DNA of 64,000 bases from Brachynemurus nebulosus (lineage: Eukaryota > Arthropoda > Insecta > Neuroptera > Myrmeleontidae): the NCBI GenBank assembly GCA_035578155.1, contig JAPWDM010000001.1:19069725-19133724 (forward strand), written 5' to 3'. Made by a program: the position numbers and the translations under genes. This document shows, piece after piece, positions 12,305-23,829 of the stretch. How positions within the stretch are numbered: position 1 is the first letter of the stretch; each line of letters begins with the position of its first letter. A model generated the notes under the pieces. It searched no databases and had not been told where the DNA came from. It was given only the letters and a program-made list of their open reading frames with translations.

Positions 12305-12560
12305 GATTGGTTTAATGGCAAAGACACCTGGCTAGTTACCGGGAGATCCTTGGTTCGATTCCCGGCCGATCCGGTTAATTTTTTCAATCACTTTGTGATT
12401 TTTAATTTACATTTGGATTTTGGTCATACTAACCAAAAAAATCGAGTGCTTAAAGTTTCAGTTTAACTGAACAATAAGTGAACATATGTATACTGCGTGT
12501 TTAAATGCAAACAAAAGTTTGTCATACGTAGTAATGTTTCACGAGCACTCGATAATATTT
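12305..12560 (+). mobile_element. tRNA-Thr-headed SINE-like copy
   Basis: The head 12305-12371 pairs GATTGGT with GCCGATC, has anticodon stem CCTGG/CCGGG, loop CTAGTTA giving anticodon AGT (12334-12336, a normal threonine anticodon) and T loop TTCGATT. The body follows, with ATCGAGTG at 12441 and CACTCGAT at 12546 as its closing stem. This is the same family as the composite at 8.4-9.0 kb and the copy at 47.2 kb; its AGT anticodon identifies the likely tRNA parent. Confidence 0.65.
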
Positions 12561-12968
12561 GAAATTGAAAAGCTTTTCATGTAAAAATTACATATTCCTG
12601 ATTGAATGAAACACCTGTATACCTAGGCTTTGCCGATACACTCTATTTCAGATGAGATGTAAAGATTTTCAGTTTGGAAATATCTGCTTGTATATGTGTT
12701 GTGTCAATTAATTAATAAATATATAACAATTTTAATTTGTTATGTAAATTATATGCACCTGAACTGAATTAAATTCCCGGCAATACAACTGTGTCAATAT
12801 TTTTTTGCAGCCATTAAAGAAAAAAGCCAAAAAAATATGAGTAAATAAAATTTTATTTTTAAATTTTTATTTTTATTTTGCATAATATTATAATTAAAAG
12901 TTTTTATATAAGTATATAAAATAAGAAAGGAAAAATATGTTGCTTGCATGGACAAAAATATACTCCGA
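12561..12968. other. no gene seen
   Basis: AT-rich spacer between repeats. Confidence 0.4.
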
Positions 12969-12976
12969 ATTATACT

Positions 12977-13478
12977 CAAGAGCGGATACAGGGTAGTGGT
13001 CATAGGGGTCATGACATCCCCCCCCCTCGAACAGAGAATTATTCAAACTGTATTTTTCAATAACTGTTATTTTCAATGATTTAAAAACCGAAAATAAAAT
13101 GAATGAAGCTGAGGACCAATTATAGTTTGCGAAATCGTTCTTTTCAATTTTACCAATTAGGTAGGTAGAACCGTTAGAAAAAAGATTTCTGCCGATGCAA
13201 TCACATTTATAAAAAGAACAGCTCACACCCAAATTACTCTAATTCAATCGATCATAATAGCCTTACAAAATTTATTACAATACTGCAATGCCTTAAACAC
13301 CATTACCGAGATACTAAAATGATGAAACTGGAAGAGAATTATAGGTTTTCGAAATTTGTTCTTTTAGTGTTAACATAGGTACACTTTCTTAAAATAAAAT
13401 TTGCAATACCAAAAATGCATGATAAAATATTTGAAAAAATGTGAGCCCCTCCCAGTTTGAAAGCTGGATTCGCCCCTG
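12977..13478. mobile_element. hAT-like MITE with 8-bp target duplication (7/8)
   Basis: Ends are CAAGAGCGGATACAG and, from the other strand, CAGGGGCGAATCCAG, a common form for insect hAT MITEs (CAGGGGCGGATCCAG type). Flanking octamers are ATTATACT (12969-12976) and ATAATACT (13479-13486), one mismatch. Both subterminal regions are GC-rich: a C-run at 13016-13026 and GAGCCCCTCCC near 13443. Length 502 bp, no transposase. Confidence 0.75.
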
Positions 13479-13489
13479 ATAATACTAGT

Positions 13490-14470
13490 GTAATAAACCG
13501 AAAATAGAGTAATTAAGCTTATGCAAATAAATCTTTTTATACCACGACAGCTCTGTAGACTTGGATAATATAACTTACGACTCCAAAGAGTCTTACAAAC
13601 AAAGAAATAAAAATGATGAAAATAAACTTATTTCGTAAAAGTATTTGTAAGACATTTTCTGTGTTACCAAAAACACGCAAATGATACACAAATATAATTA
13701 TGATTTCGTGAACCTAATTAATGTAACTGGCACCTCAAAGGACAGTATTGTTCTTTAAATTATTACCTACAATTATCTGTACAAATACAAAATTACCTTG
13801 GATAAAAATAATTAACTATTCGTATAAATTTTGGAATGATTCTCCATTATGAACCACTATGAAGACTCCTTTCACATATCGCGACTTCTCTGTCCCAACC
13901 TCGTATATCAAAAACTACATGTTTTAGTACACACAAAAAACATTAAATATTGTATATATAGATGTATATATTGTATATATAGAGTTGTAGATATCGACGA
14001 GGGCAACCGATTGCTATAGTCAGGAGCTTTATAGCTCTTATGGTTTTCGAGTTATGCTACAAACTTATAGATTTCTAAATGAGACTATATGTTAATTTTT
14101 CGATAAAACTGATCGAATGCATCAATTAAATAAAAATATAAATGAAGAAAAAAATTTTTTTAAATTTAAGTTTATTTTTAGTAAAGCCGTTAAAAAGTAT
14201 TTTTATCAAGTTACTGCTTAAGTTTCTTACTGTTTCTTGATTTTGATTTATATTATGCATTTTAGCGGCCATTTTTCTAAAAATCGCATAAAAAAATTAC
14301 ACAAAAAAGGACCGCATAGAAAAAAGGTTCAGCTGTATTTATAAAGTTATAGGCACTAATGCTCCAGATACCTAGTACTTCATTCTTTTAACCTCGCCAA
14401 TTGTCAGTTATATTGGTGTTCCGGGTTCTATATAACCTAAGATTGTTTCACTATCACTTATCACTTATCA
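13490..14470. other. no gene seen
   Basis: AT-rich. TATATTGTATATATAGA-like words repeat at about 13950-13983. No frames or RNA genes. Confidence 0.4.
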
Positions 14471-14471
14471 C

Positions 14472-14699
<228 letters not shown>

Positions 14700-15695
14700 A
14701 TCTATGGCAATAAAAAGAGATGTTACCAAAAAGAGATTATTACGGCAAAAGCAGTAAATTTTGCAGCTCCCCAGTATTGCTAGCCTGACCCTACACTCCT
14801 TTCACTATCAATACTAAGTACTTTTATGCGTACGTAGATTATACTTGAATAAGGTGTTTGGCTACCAAAATTAAAGATATGAAAAAGTGGAATAACCAAA
14901 CGTGAGTAGGAACTTTATTTCACTGCACAAATCAGTAAAATCCAATCATAATTTTTAATTTATTATTGAAACTAAAATACATAGTTTAATCTTTAATTAC
15001 TCTATCAAACGTATGCCGATATACCAAATTAATCACTTTATAATTTTATTTTAATTTTTTAAATAGGCATTAAATAATTTTTATTACACTGTGCTGAAAG
15101 TTGTATCCGTTTTATTTCAAATAATTATCATTATTTTTTAGTTAAATTACACAAAATTAGTTTCTTTCTATACATAATTGTATTTAATATTCAAAATATA
15201 TTACCAGCTACGTACATCTAAATTAATTAATTAATTATAATTTTGTTGTGAAATATTTAATTACAATAATACATAAAAATTACATTAATTGTTTGTAATA
15301 AAAAATTATTCATAAAAAATTGTGTATATAAACGTATTTCATTAATCAGTAACCCTATACAGGTAATAAAATAATAAAATACGGTTGATTGATTTTTAAA
15401 TTATGTACATTTTAAAATATGCTTCATATTTATTTATAAATTAAAAATAAAATACATACAGGTTTGGAAATAGTTTAAATTAGAAACAAAATTCTTATAT
15501 AATGTATTGAGGAAAGGTCCGGAAAACCATTAAGGAGAAGGGGGAAAACGTTTGCTTTTCTCTCCTCATCCTCCTATTTTTCTAAGAGAAGTAGTAACCT
15601 TTCTGATCATAGGGAACATTTTATATTCCCTTATGTTTAAAAAAATTCTTAGCATTATTCTTCAAATATTTCAGATTTTGACAGCTTTTTAGAAC
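14700..15695. other. no gene seen
   Basis: Very AT-rich (15.0-15.5 kb especially). TTAATTAATTAATTATAA occurs near 15222. No supportable feature. Confidence 0.4.
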
Positions 15696-15697
15696 TT

Positions 15698-16650
15698 ACA
15701 AGGGGAGTATTGAATATGGGAATCACGGATTTGGGAGAAATTAATATATGTTGCAGAATATATTTCTTTGAATATTGTAGTAATAATGATTTAGGCCAAT
15801 GCGACTTCATTTAAAAATTAAACGCACGGAAAGTTTTGAATAACATATCGTGTTTGATATGTATCAGTTAGTTGGTATTGTCTGCAACAAGGACGGCTGC
15901 TGGTGTGGTTAGCGTCTGCTTTCATGTTTGTAACTTTTTTTAATATACAGACGGAAAGGTTCTATGTTCGAATCTATGCCTTTCCAACATAAATAATTTT
16001 CTTTTCAATTTTTTTTTAACTTTTTCAGTATTGTACAATGGTCAATTACATTGACGATGCTATAATTCTTTTTTTAAAAGGAGATATGGTATTTTTTTAC
16101 GCCATTATTATAAAACAATTCACAATTGTCATTACTTTAAATAAAGATAAAATGAAAAATGTCTAAAAATAGTATAAATAATTTACAATAAAAATCGCTT
16201 TAATTTTATGTAAAAAAAAGTCAGTAATTTAAAATTTACTATATAATCACTGTTACATATAATGTACAACATATACAAAAAATATTACCTATATCTTTTT
16301 TTTCGGAAAATAATTATAGCATCGTACAATATTGAAAAAATTAAAAAAAGGAAAAAATTATGTTGGAAAGACATAGATTCGAACATAGAACATTTCCGTC
16401 TCTGTATTAAAATTAGTTACATACATGAGAGCAGACGCTAACCACACCACCAGCCGCCCTTGTTGCAGACACAACTAACTAACTGATACATATCAAACTC
16501 AATATGTTATTCGAAACTTTTCGTGCGTTTAATTTCTAAATGAGTCGCATTGGCCTAAATTATTATTACTACAATACTCAGAGAAATATATTATATAAGA
16601 TATATAAATTTCTCCCAAATCCGTGATTCCTATGTGTGATACTCCCTTTG
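15698..16650. mobile_element. long inverted repeat with tRNA-like boxes in both arms
   Basis: Arms of about 400 bp face each other around a centre near 16174. Matching landmarks are GGGAATCACGGATTTGGGAG (left) and its reverse form near 16615-16630, GATATGTATCAGTTAGTTGG, and GGCTGCTGGTGTGGTTAGCG. Each arm carries GTGGTTAGCGTCTGC followed 60-70 bp later by TATGTTCGAATCTATGCC, spaced like box A and box B of an intron-bearing tRNA or SINE promoter, both reading toward the centre. It may be a foldback element or two tRNA-derived elements joined head to head. No target duplication found. Confidence 0.65.
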
Positions 16651-16654
16651 TTAA

Positions 16655-18765
16655 AGAAAATCTATCAATTTAATCCTGCAAGTAAATTAATTTGAGGCAT
16701 TTAACAAAGGTACAAGGAATTATCCAAAGAAATATTTTCTATTATAGACGAAAAAACCTAACTCTAGCGAGTTTCATCCGAAAAGGGATTCCTAGCTTTC
16801 CTCTGACGGTATCCCACAGCAACATAGGATATTTTACGCCAATATTATTATTTTTGTAGTATTACATCAAATAGAATAAATACGTATTGTTTATTTGCTA
16901 CACGTATTGCTTATAGAACTTTATAAAAGGTAAAATCTGGAATATTGATCTAATTATTAAATCCTACTCAGTTTTTTCTGCAATTAAAATATTAGAAATT
17001 TGGGAAACGAAACTTGGAAAATGGGCTTTGGTTTTTTATTTTTATAAAATTTTAAACTGTGAGTAGATTAATGCTATTCTCAAACACATCGAAACAGTAT
17101 CCAAACGTAATTCTATGCTCTATACATGTTCCTAGCAACTACTACTGGCTAATTCTAAGTTCACGTAAGTAATACATAAAAAACAGTAAATAGGTTCTAG
17201 TTGAATACGAAAAAACTAGTATTTACTTGCATATTGATGACAAATAATAATGTAGAGGTATCTTGTAGAAGAGGATTGTGGCAGCCAAACTGGGTAGCTT
17301 TGCTGATCACGCTGTATTCAAGATTAATTCTAATCGTTGTTAAGACTTGTGGGGCACTTTTCCTTCCCTCAATATTTCCCAGAATTTTTCGCAGCTGTTT
17401 CTTACCGCGTGCTCTGGAGTGACTACTCTACTTACTCAATGGTGATTACGCCATTGATACCTAAAGAAAATTTACTAAAATATATAGTACTTCATAGAAA
17501 CCAATGACGTATTTCTAAAGTTAGTTCCTCTATCCTAAAGATTTCTTTTTGAATCTATAATATAACATCAAATAAAAATTTCATCAACCTGATAACTTCT
17601 TACACAAAATAAAAATTTTATCACACTTTTCAACATAAAATTGGAACCAAGTGACAGTCGAAAACGTTAGGTTAGGTATTAGGTCTGCTCAAAATCTTTC
17701 GACGACAATCAACAATTTTTTTTATTAATTGTAATTATAGTCAATTTTTATCAAATAGGACTCTTCAAGAATAATATGCTTGAGAAGAGTACTTTAACTG
17801 AATTATCAAACAAAAGAAACATAAGAAACTTCTTAGAAAAGAGTTTCCTAGAAGTTCTAGTATATGAAGTCAGACAGACACCCAGCCCCAAATTTGTCAA
17901 TTCAATTTATTAAATTTCTTCTTCACCACTGAAAAGTGTCTGTAATACGTATGCATGTATGTCTAAATGTAAAAATCCAATCTTCATTTTTCGGGGGAAA
18001 ACAAAATTCTCATTGAACGTTTCTATTGTATCATGACAAATGAAAAACTGTAACAATTTATACGAAATTTAAATCTAGACCGATTTTTTTGCCACACTAA
18101 ACAAGGGAATTTACGTGAAACTTATTTAGGGAAAGATTTACATTGTACGAATAAAATAGGGTTGTGAATGACTATGGTAGGAAAAAACGTATACATCTAC
18201 TACACCGTATATCCCCTTCCTGCATTACACTATAGCACATAGTGTATATGAGTTGGTTCGACCTAGTTTCTATCAGTGGATACAAGATAACAATGACATG
18301 TTATCTATTCCAAAATACTGACTACTGTCGTGAAACTAGTAATATAACAGATTCATTAATCAACATTTTTAAAATTATTAAATGGAAAATCTGGTACGAA
18401 TTCTTAAGGGGTCATGCACGGTCATGAATTCATGATTTTTGGATTCATTCTTAGGCCGAAGTAAGGCAACATCTTTCTTCGGAACTTTTGTGCTTTTATG
18501 AACTTTGTTGTTTCTAGCCAATCCGGTAATTCGACAGAAGTATAATAGGTATCGATATAAGCCTTAAATAGGTGATTTATTTGCTATGAAGGGTATTTTT
18601 GCTTGGAAGGGATATTAAGTTCGAATTATGTCGATATTAAGTTTTCAATTCTAGTTGATTTATTAATATTTTTTAAATATATTGTACGATTTTCATGAAA
18701 TAAAACACTATTGTTTTTGTGAAATTGAGTTTATTGTAGAAGGTTGTAAAAAAACGAAATTTTTA
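16655..18765. other. no gene seen
   Basis: AT-rich DNA. Frames of 61-73 codons (17201-17422, 18242-18427) have no recognisable domain and no flanking splice or start context of note. Confidence 0.4.
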
Positions 18766-18850
18766 TACAAGGTCCAAATATGGGCTACCCTATTAAATTG
18801 TAAAAAAATCAATTTATTTGAAAAATACGAAGAGAAATATCAATCATTTA

Positions 18851-19230
18851 TGTATGATTATCGAGTTTACAGACATCACAAATACAAATATCTTTCTCAG
18901 AAACAGAACATTCTTGGTGTGCCCACTTTGAACACTGAAAACACTTGAACAATAGTTCCCTTTGGTGTTTTGTGAAAATAAACGATGGCAAAATATACAA
19001 GCTGCATCTTCATCGTCCGGATAGTTACCATGAGGCAACTCGAAATTACTTTCATCATCTAAGGGTGGAACATTTTCGTCACCTGTGTCTGAGCTTGCGC
19101 TCTTCCTTTGTTTAGGTAGCTCAGAAATTTTACTTCGACGTTTATCAATTTTTGTTTTTAATATCGTCGTACGACCCAGTGTACACCAAAATAGACGCAT
19201 AATATCTCGTTTCAAGTAACAATAACAATA
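18851..19230 (-). pseudogene. C-terminal zinc-finger fragment of a pogo/DDE_1 transposase
   Basis: On the minus strand the frame reads an acidic stretch (DDEDAACIFCHRLFSQ) and then, after a frameshift near 18940, CSKWAHQECSVSEKDICICD followed by VCKLDNHT and a stop near 18851. The pattern C-x2-C ... C-x2-C-x4-H-x2-C ... C-x2-C is the small PHD-like finger found at the end of many insect pogo/Tigger/Jerky-type transposases with a DDE_1 domain (family knowledge). Upstream coding sequence, including the catalytic core, is absent: the foldback insertion starting at 19248 lies directly behind it. One frameshift makes it a pseudogene. I see no helix-turn-helix domain nearby. Confidence 0.7.
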
Positions 19231-19270
19231 TAAGGAGGGGCGTGACGGGTTCTGTAACAAGTAAACCGAG

Positions 19271-19450
19271 GACAGTTCAACCGCGACAGTTCAACCGACG
19301 ACAGTTCAACCTGACGACAGATCAACCGACGACAGTTCCACCTAATGACAGATTAGCCAATAACAATTCAACTTCACGACAGTTCAGCCTAACGACAGTT
19401 AAACCAAACGATAATTGAACCGTAGAACAGTTAAACCACAGGACATTCTA
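19271..19450 (+). repeat. left arm: about 12 units of a 15-bp tandem repeat
   Basis: The unit core is GACAG(T/A)TCAACC with a 2-4 bp variable part (GAC, TAAC, TGAC). The outer units are best conserved and the inner ones decay (GATAATTGAACC, GAACAGTTAAACC). The same unit is inverted in the right arm. Confidence 0.85.
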
Positions 19451-20100
19451 ACTGCTTAACACTAATATATAAATTAACTAAATCCAACCTGAACTAACCC
19501 AACTCAATAAACTATAAACAAATCTAACGTAACCTAACCAAACCCAACCTAAACTAATCAAACTCAACAAATCATAAGTAAAAGTAACCTAACCTAACTA
19601 AACACAACTTAACCAAATGAAACCTGACTTAACCAAGCCTAACCTAAACTAACTGAATTCAATAAATTATAAATAAACCCATCATAACCTAACCTAATAC
19701 AACCTAACGTAACCAAACCGAACCTGAAGTAAAACAACTCAGTAAATTATAAGCAAACCCAACCTAACCTAACCAAAGCCAACCTGAACTAACCGAACTC
19801 AATAAATTATAAGCAAACCCAACTAAACCTAACCAAAACTAGCCTAAACTAACCGAACTCAACAAATTATAAACAAACCTAACCTAACGAAACCCAACCT
19901 AAACTAATCGAACTCAACAAATTGTAAACAAATCCTACTTAACCTAACCAAAACCAGCCTAAACTAACCGAATTCAACAAATTATAAACAAACCCAACCT
20001 AACGTAACCAAATACAACTTAACAGATTAACCTAACCAGACAAGACCTAAACTAATCAAATTTAACGAAAGGTAATCAAATCCAACACAACCCAACCAAA
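19451..20100 (+). repeat. CCTAA-rich minisatellite, period about 60 bp
   Basis: Words AACCTAACC, AACCCAACCTAAACTAACC and AACTCAACAAATTATAAAC recur. The AATAAATTAT-type word falls at 19741, 19801 and 19861, an exact 60-bp step, with further degenerate units at about 55-60 bp on either side. The content resembles the insect telomere unit (TTAGG)n read as CCTAA, but the array is degenerate and internal to a transposon. Confidence 0.8.
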
Positions 20101-20129
20101 TAGTGTACCCATAATTGTGTAAAGAGTCA

Positions 20130-20181
20130 CCCTTGAGACTTGAAACTACATAAATACTTATTTAGTCTCAAGTCTCAAGGG
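20130..20181. repeat. 18-bp stem hairpin
   Basis: CCCTTGAGACTTGAAACT and AGTCTCAAGTCTCAAGGG pair with one mismatch around a 16-base loop, inside the foldback just past the minisatellite. Confidence 0.7.
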
Positions 20182-20244
20182 AGGCAAATTTCATTGCTAG
20201 ATAAAATTCAAATAATTTTGTTCTTATTAGTTAATAAATCGTAC

Positions 20245-20392
20245 AACGGTTAAATTGTCTTCAGTTAAAATGTCGTTAGGTTGAATTGTCGTCGGTTGAT
20301 CTGTCATCGGTCGATCTGTCGTTAGGTTGATCTCTCGTTAGGTTGATATGTCGTCGGTTGAACTGTCGCGGTTGAACTGTCTGCGGTTCACT
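20245..20392 (-). repeat. right arm: about 10 inverted units of the 15-bp repeat
   Basis: GTCGGTTGAACTGTC, GTTAGGTTGATCTGTC and variants, the reverse of the left-arm unit. GTTAGGTTGA contains TTAGG, so the telomere-like core could have grown from this arm unit; that is inference. Confidence 0.85.
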
Positions 20393-20528
20393 AGTCGCGC
20401 ACCGGCGTGACGAACCCGTCCGTGAATGTACTACGGTAGTTTTACGGGATGGTATGGCACATTACCATTCCACGGTATGGCACAATACTGTCCGACTGGC
20501 GTAGTGAGCACCAGGTTGGCGTGAAGTC

Positions 20529-20551
20529 TATAATAATAATAATAATAATAA
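20529..20551. repeat. (TAA)n microsatellite
   Basis: Seven to eight TAA units. Confidence 0.85.
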
Positions 20552-20629
20552 AATTTAAAAAAAAAAGATGGGTCTAAATATCAGCTAGCTCATTTTTGGA
20601 CCACATATGGTAGCCCATATTTAGACCAA

Positions 20630-23174
20630 CAGTTACTAGAACTTCCGAGGAAAAAAATACACGTTTATGTCGCAGAATATTACAGTATATCTTAAAATCA
20701 GTTTTATTACACATTCATTAGTTATTTTGCAAAAGTATATAATAATGGAAAACATTTTCTTAGTAGAAAAAAATTATAAGTCACCTATCTGTAAAATATT
20801 TCGATAGTAAAATGTTGATGTCAAGAAGCTTCTTCTTAAATAAAATGAGCATCCGTCAATAAAAATGGCTGATTTACTCATATTTGCTTGTTGGGTTAAT
20901 AACAACGAATTGTGTTAGCTTCTCACTAAATGGCAATCATGGTATCAAGGCAAATTTGCTACTAGCCCATAATTGGACCACAGCCCATATTTACACCTTT
21001 TCCTCTAATGTCTATTTGCTAGATTTAGAAAATAACAAAAAATTTTATTTACAACCTTATTGTTAAACGTTGTTTTATCTTGAAATTTTGAATAAAATAA
21101 CATAATAAGTACTTTTTAGGATTTTTACTAATTAATTATTTAAAACTACTTCATTTTTAGACTTTTTGTAAGGTAAAATGGATGTTATGGATTTATTATG
21201 GCATAAGAAAATTTTAATTTTTTTTAAATTTTTTAATATACTTTTTATTTATTTATAATTTTAGTAAAGCGCCCTGATGAATTGACTTTATAATCATTTG
21301 ATATTGGTGGCTGTAGTTTCGGCTCGCAGTAAATAGCTTAAAATGTTCTGTATAAATGTAAATTACTTTATCAAAATGCAAATTAGTCTTTAAATCTTTT
21401 TGAAAACTCATGATCACGACATTTAAAATATTATTAATGTGTCGATTTGTAACACAATTTGTTTTTAATTTCTATTACATAAAAGGCTACCAACTAAAGA
21501 TTTAGAATTTAAATTATTTTTGACCTGCTAAATATTTTGGTATTTACAATCTAGTCCAGTGTAACAAAAATTCCGGGACCGATGGTTTTGGTTTTAAAAA
21601 AAAAAAAAACTACAACAGAACTATTTCTCATTCTGACTAACATAGGACATCTCAGGTTTAGCATTATTCGAGACTGGAAAACCTTCCGTCATTTTGGGAT
21701 AATGACAGAAAATGCGGGGGTTTTATCGGAAAATACTGAAGATACTACTGGTATAATAAGGAACTGGTATTTGCAATAAACCACAACCTACTTCCATTTC
21801 TTTGCAAAGTTCTTGTGATTACAGTTGTTAGAGAAGAAATTCATGTCTAAATACAACTATTGTTTCACAATTGACCCCGCCAGTTTTCCTTGCGTAAGAA
21901 GCATAAAATTTAGCAGCCAATCAAAGCAAAATCAATATTTGATATTCGGTATTTGAAAAAAAAACCGAAACATTATAAGACCACACTTGAGTTCGTTGGT
22001 CTGTAGCCCACAGACGTTTTTCGCGAAAACTATGTGACATAGCAATTTGTAATTTTACTACTAAAGCTACTTTTGCAGTCTTGTAAACTCCAAATTTAGT
22101 CGTTGTACAAATTTTTTTGTGAACTGGGTCTAAACTTAAAATATGCGAAAAAACATCGTTCTGCTTTGAATTGTTAGGTTCCTATGTAGTTAAAAATTTA
22201 ACATTAGTTAGTGCTAAATTATAAGTCGTAAGGAAATTCCTACAACTTTCGTGTATCTAATGGACTGCGGAAAAGAACTGTTTTCTGTAAATTATAAGGA
22301 CCTTACTTTTGCCACACTTCTCACAAATGTAACAAACCTATCTAATAGGTGGATTCGATTTAAATAAACTTAATTTCGGTCTACCGACTGGTTATCAACA
22401 AAATTCTTATCCGAAAATATTACTGTCCGAGCCCAGTTATTCTTGACTGCCATAACTTTTAACGCTAAAATATTAAAAATTAGTGACTGCAGTCAACTAC
22501 ATCCTATATTTCCGGGTATCACCTGGTACATTATGTATAATGTAAATCTATACACAAAATACCGCAAATAACGTGTTTGAAATGTTATATATAGTGAGAA
22601 AGTTACAGACACTTTGAACACAAGTTGTAACAAAAATATATTTGAACAATTTGAACACATATATCACACTGTGAAAAGTACAAAAAAAAAAAAAATACAT
22701 TTGTTGTACTCTCGAAAAACCGGAAACATAGTTAAGTATGTATTTGCACTAAATACATATGCCTGCTGCCACCTAGAGCTTGTCTACATTTGGTGTTTTT
22801 ATTCACGCAACTTTATTTTTTTGGTGGAGTTTCGAGGCGTGGGTATACTTAATTAGGTATTTCAATTATTTTTACAATGATTTAACTTCATTCATTTTTC
22901 ATTTCGCAAACTGGAAATAATAATTTTTCTTCTTTCGAATTGTTGGAATGTTCGATGTTTGATGCTGCTTTTAGAAATGAATTAGTGTTATCAATCTAAA
23001 AATAATTAAAATGCTTTTACATTTTGCTGATAATTAGTTAGTAAAAGTGATAATTTGCATACTAATATAATAAAGAAGTCAAATTTATGACTTTGTTTGT
23101 GTGTTAAACTGGGATAATCTGGGAAACTACCCAGGCGATTTTAAAAATTCTTTCACTGGTGGATAGGTGATACG
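20630..23174. other. no gene seen; iterated pogo-end words at 20.95-21.0 kb
   Basis: ACTAGCCCATAATTGGACC and CAGCCCATATTTACACC (20963-20998) resemble the inverted ends at 18771 and 20609. The rest is AT-rich with short frames only (60-80 codons) that I do not recognise. Confidence 0.4.
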
Positions 23175-23182
23175 CTGTGTTC

Positions 23183-23787
23183 TAGAGATGAGCTAAACGG
23201 TTATTTTCTAATAACTGTTATTGCAATAACAGTTACTGAAAAATAACTGTTATTTATAACAGTTATTATAATAACTGGTATGGTATTTGGATATTTTAAC
23301 ATATTGTAAGATATTCGATATGCGTATAAACGGTTCTGTTAGTGAAATATGCACAGATCTCTAATACTGACGGATACTAAATAACATTTTTTGCTTTATT
23401 GTACTGCAATATCTGTTCAAATACTTGTCTATACGAGGATTTAGGCAGTATATACACAATTTTAACAATTTTATGGATACAAAATTACAAATACAAATAG
23501 ATAACTGTACAATAGACAACAGTTCATTTTTAAGGGTTTATTAAATGTGCGACAATAGAAAATATGTAACTTGCCTGGGGCGTTATTATTTTGAAATTCT
23601 CCGTAGGTGGTTAAAATAAATTACTGTGATCCTTGCTTTTGAATATATTAATATTGACCTATGTTATCGATATTCCCAAAGGAGTTATTTAAGTAACCAG
23701 TTACTGGGTATTCCAGTTACTGACGATAACTGTTATCTTTCTATACTAGTTATAAAATAACAGTTATCGATATATCGATCATCTCTA
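23183..23787. mobile_element. hAT MITE with exact 8-bp target duplication
   Basis: CTGTGTTC stands at 23175-23182 and 23788-23795. The element begins TAGAGATGAGC and ends ...GATCATCTCTA, giving inverted TAGAGATGA termini as in known hAT families. Both subterminal zones are packed with ATAACAGTTAT/ATAACTGTTAT words, themselves palindromic: at least six on the left (23210-23275) and four on the right (23690-23770). These look like iterated transposase-binding sites. Length 605 bp, no transposase. Confidence 0.85.
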
Positions 23788-23829
23788 CTGTGTTCTAATA
23801 TTGGCTACCTCTCAAAGGTTAAAATTGTC

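Larger units (their letters stand above)
19248..20403. mobile_element. Mutator-like foldback with exact 9-bp target duplication
   Basis: GGCGTGACG occurs at 19239-19247 and again at 20404-20412, directly abutting the element. The ends align as inverted repeats with one gap: GGTTCTGTAACAAGTAAACC and GGTGCGCGACTAGTGAACC, running on into GACAGTTCAACCGCGACAG on both sides. A 9-bp duplication with long inverted repeats is typical of Mutator-like elements. The arms are tandem 15-bp repeats and the core is a CCTAA-rich minisatellite. There is no transposase, so it depends on another copy. Confidence 0.75.
18771..20627 (-). mobile_element. decayed pogo-like transposon (split by a MULE foldback)
   Basis: GGTCCAAATATGGGCTACC at 18771-18789 is inverted at 20609-20627 (GGTCTAAATATGGGCTACC from the other strand). 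Further partial copies of the same word lie at about 20573, 20597, 20965 and 20983, so the motif is iterated near the right side and the exact termini are unclear. Between them lies a transposase C-terminal scrap on the minus strand, and a 1.16-kb Mutator-like insertion occupies most of the rest. Confidence 0.55.

Noticed and set aside
19451..20100. True telomere or interstitial telomeric repeat
   Set aside because: The repeat is a degenerate 60-bp minisatellite bounded by transposon arms with a 9-bp target duplication, not a (TTAGG)n array.
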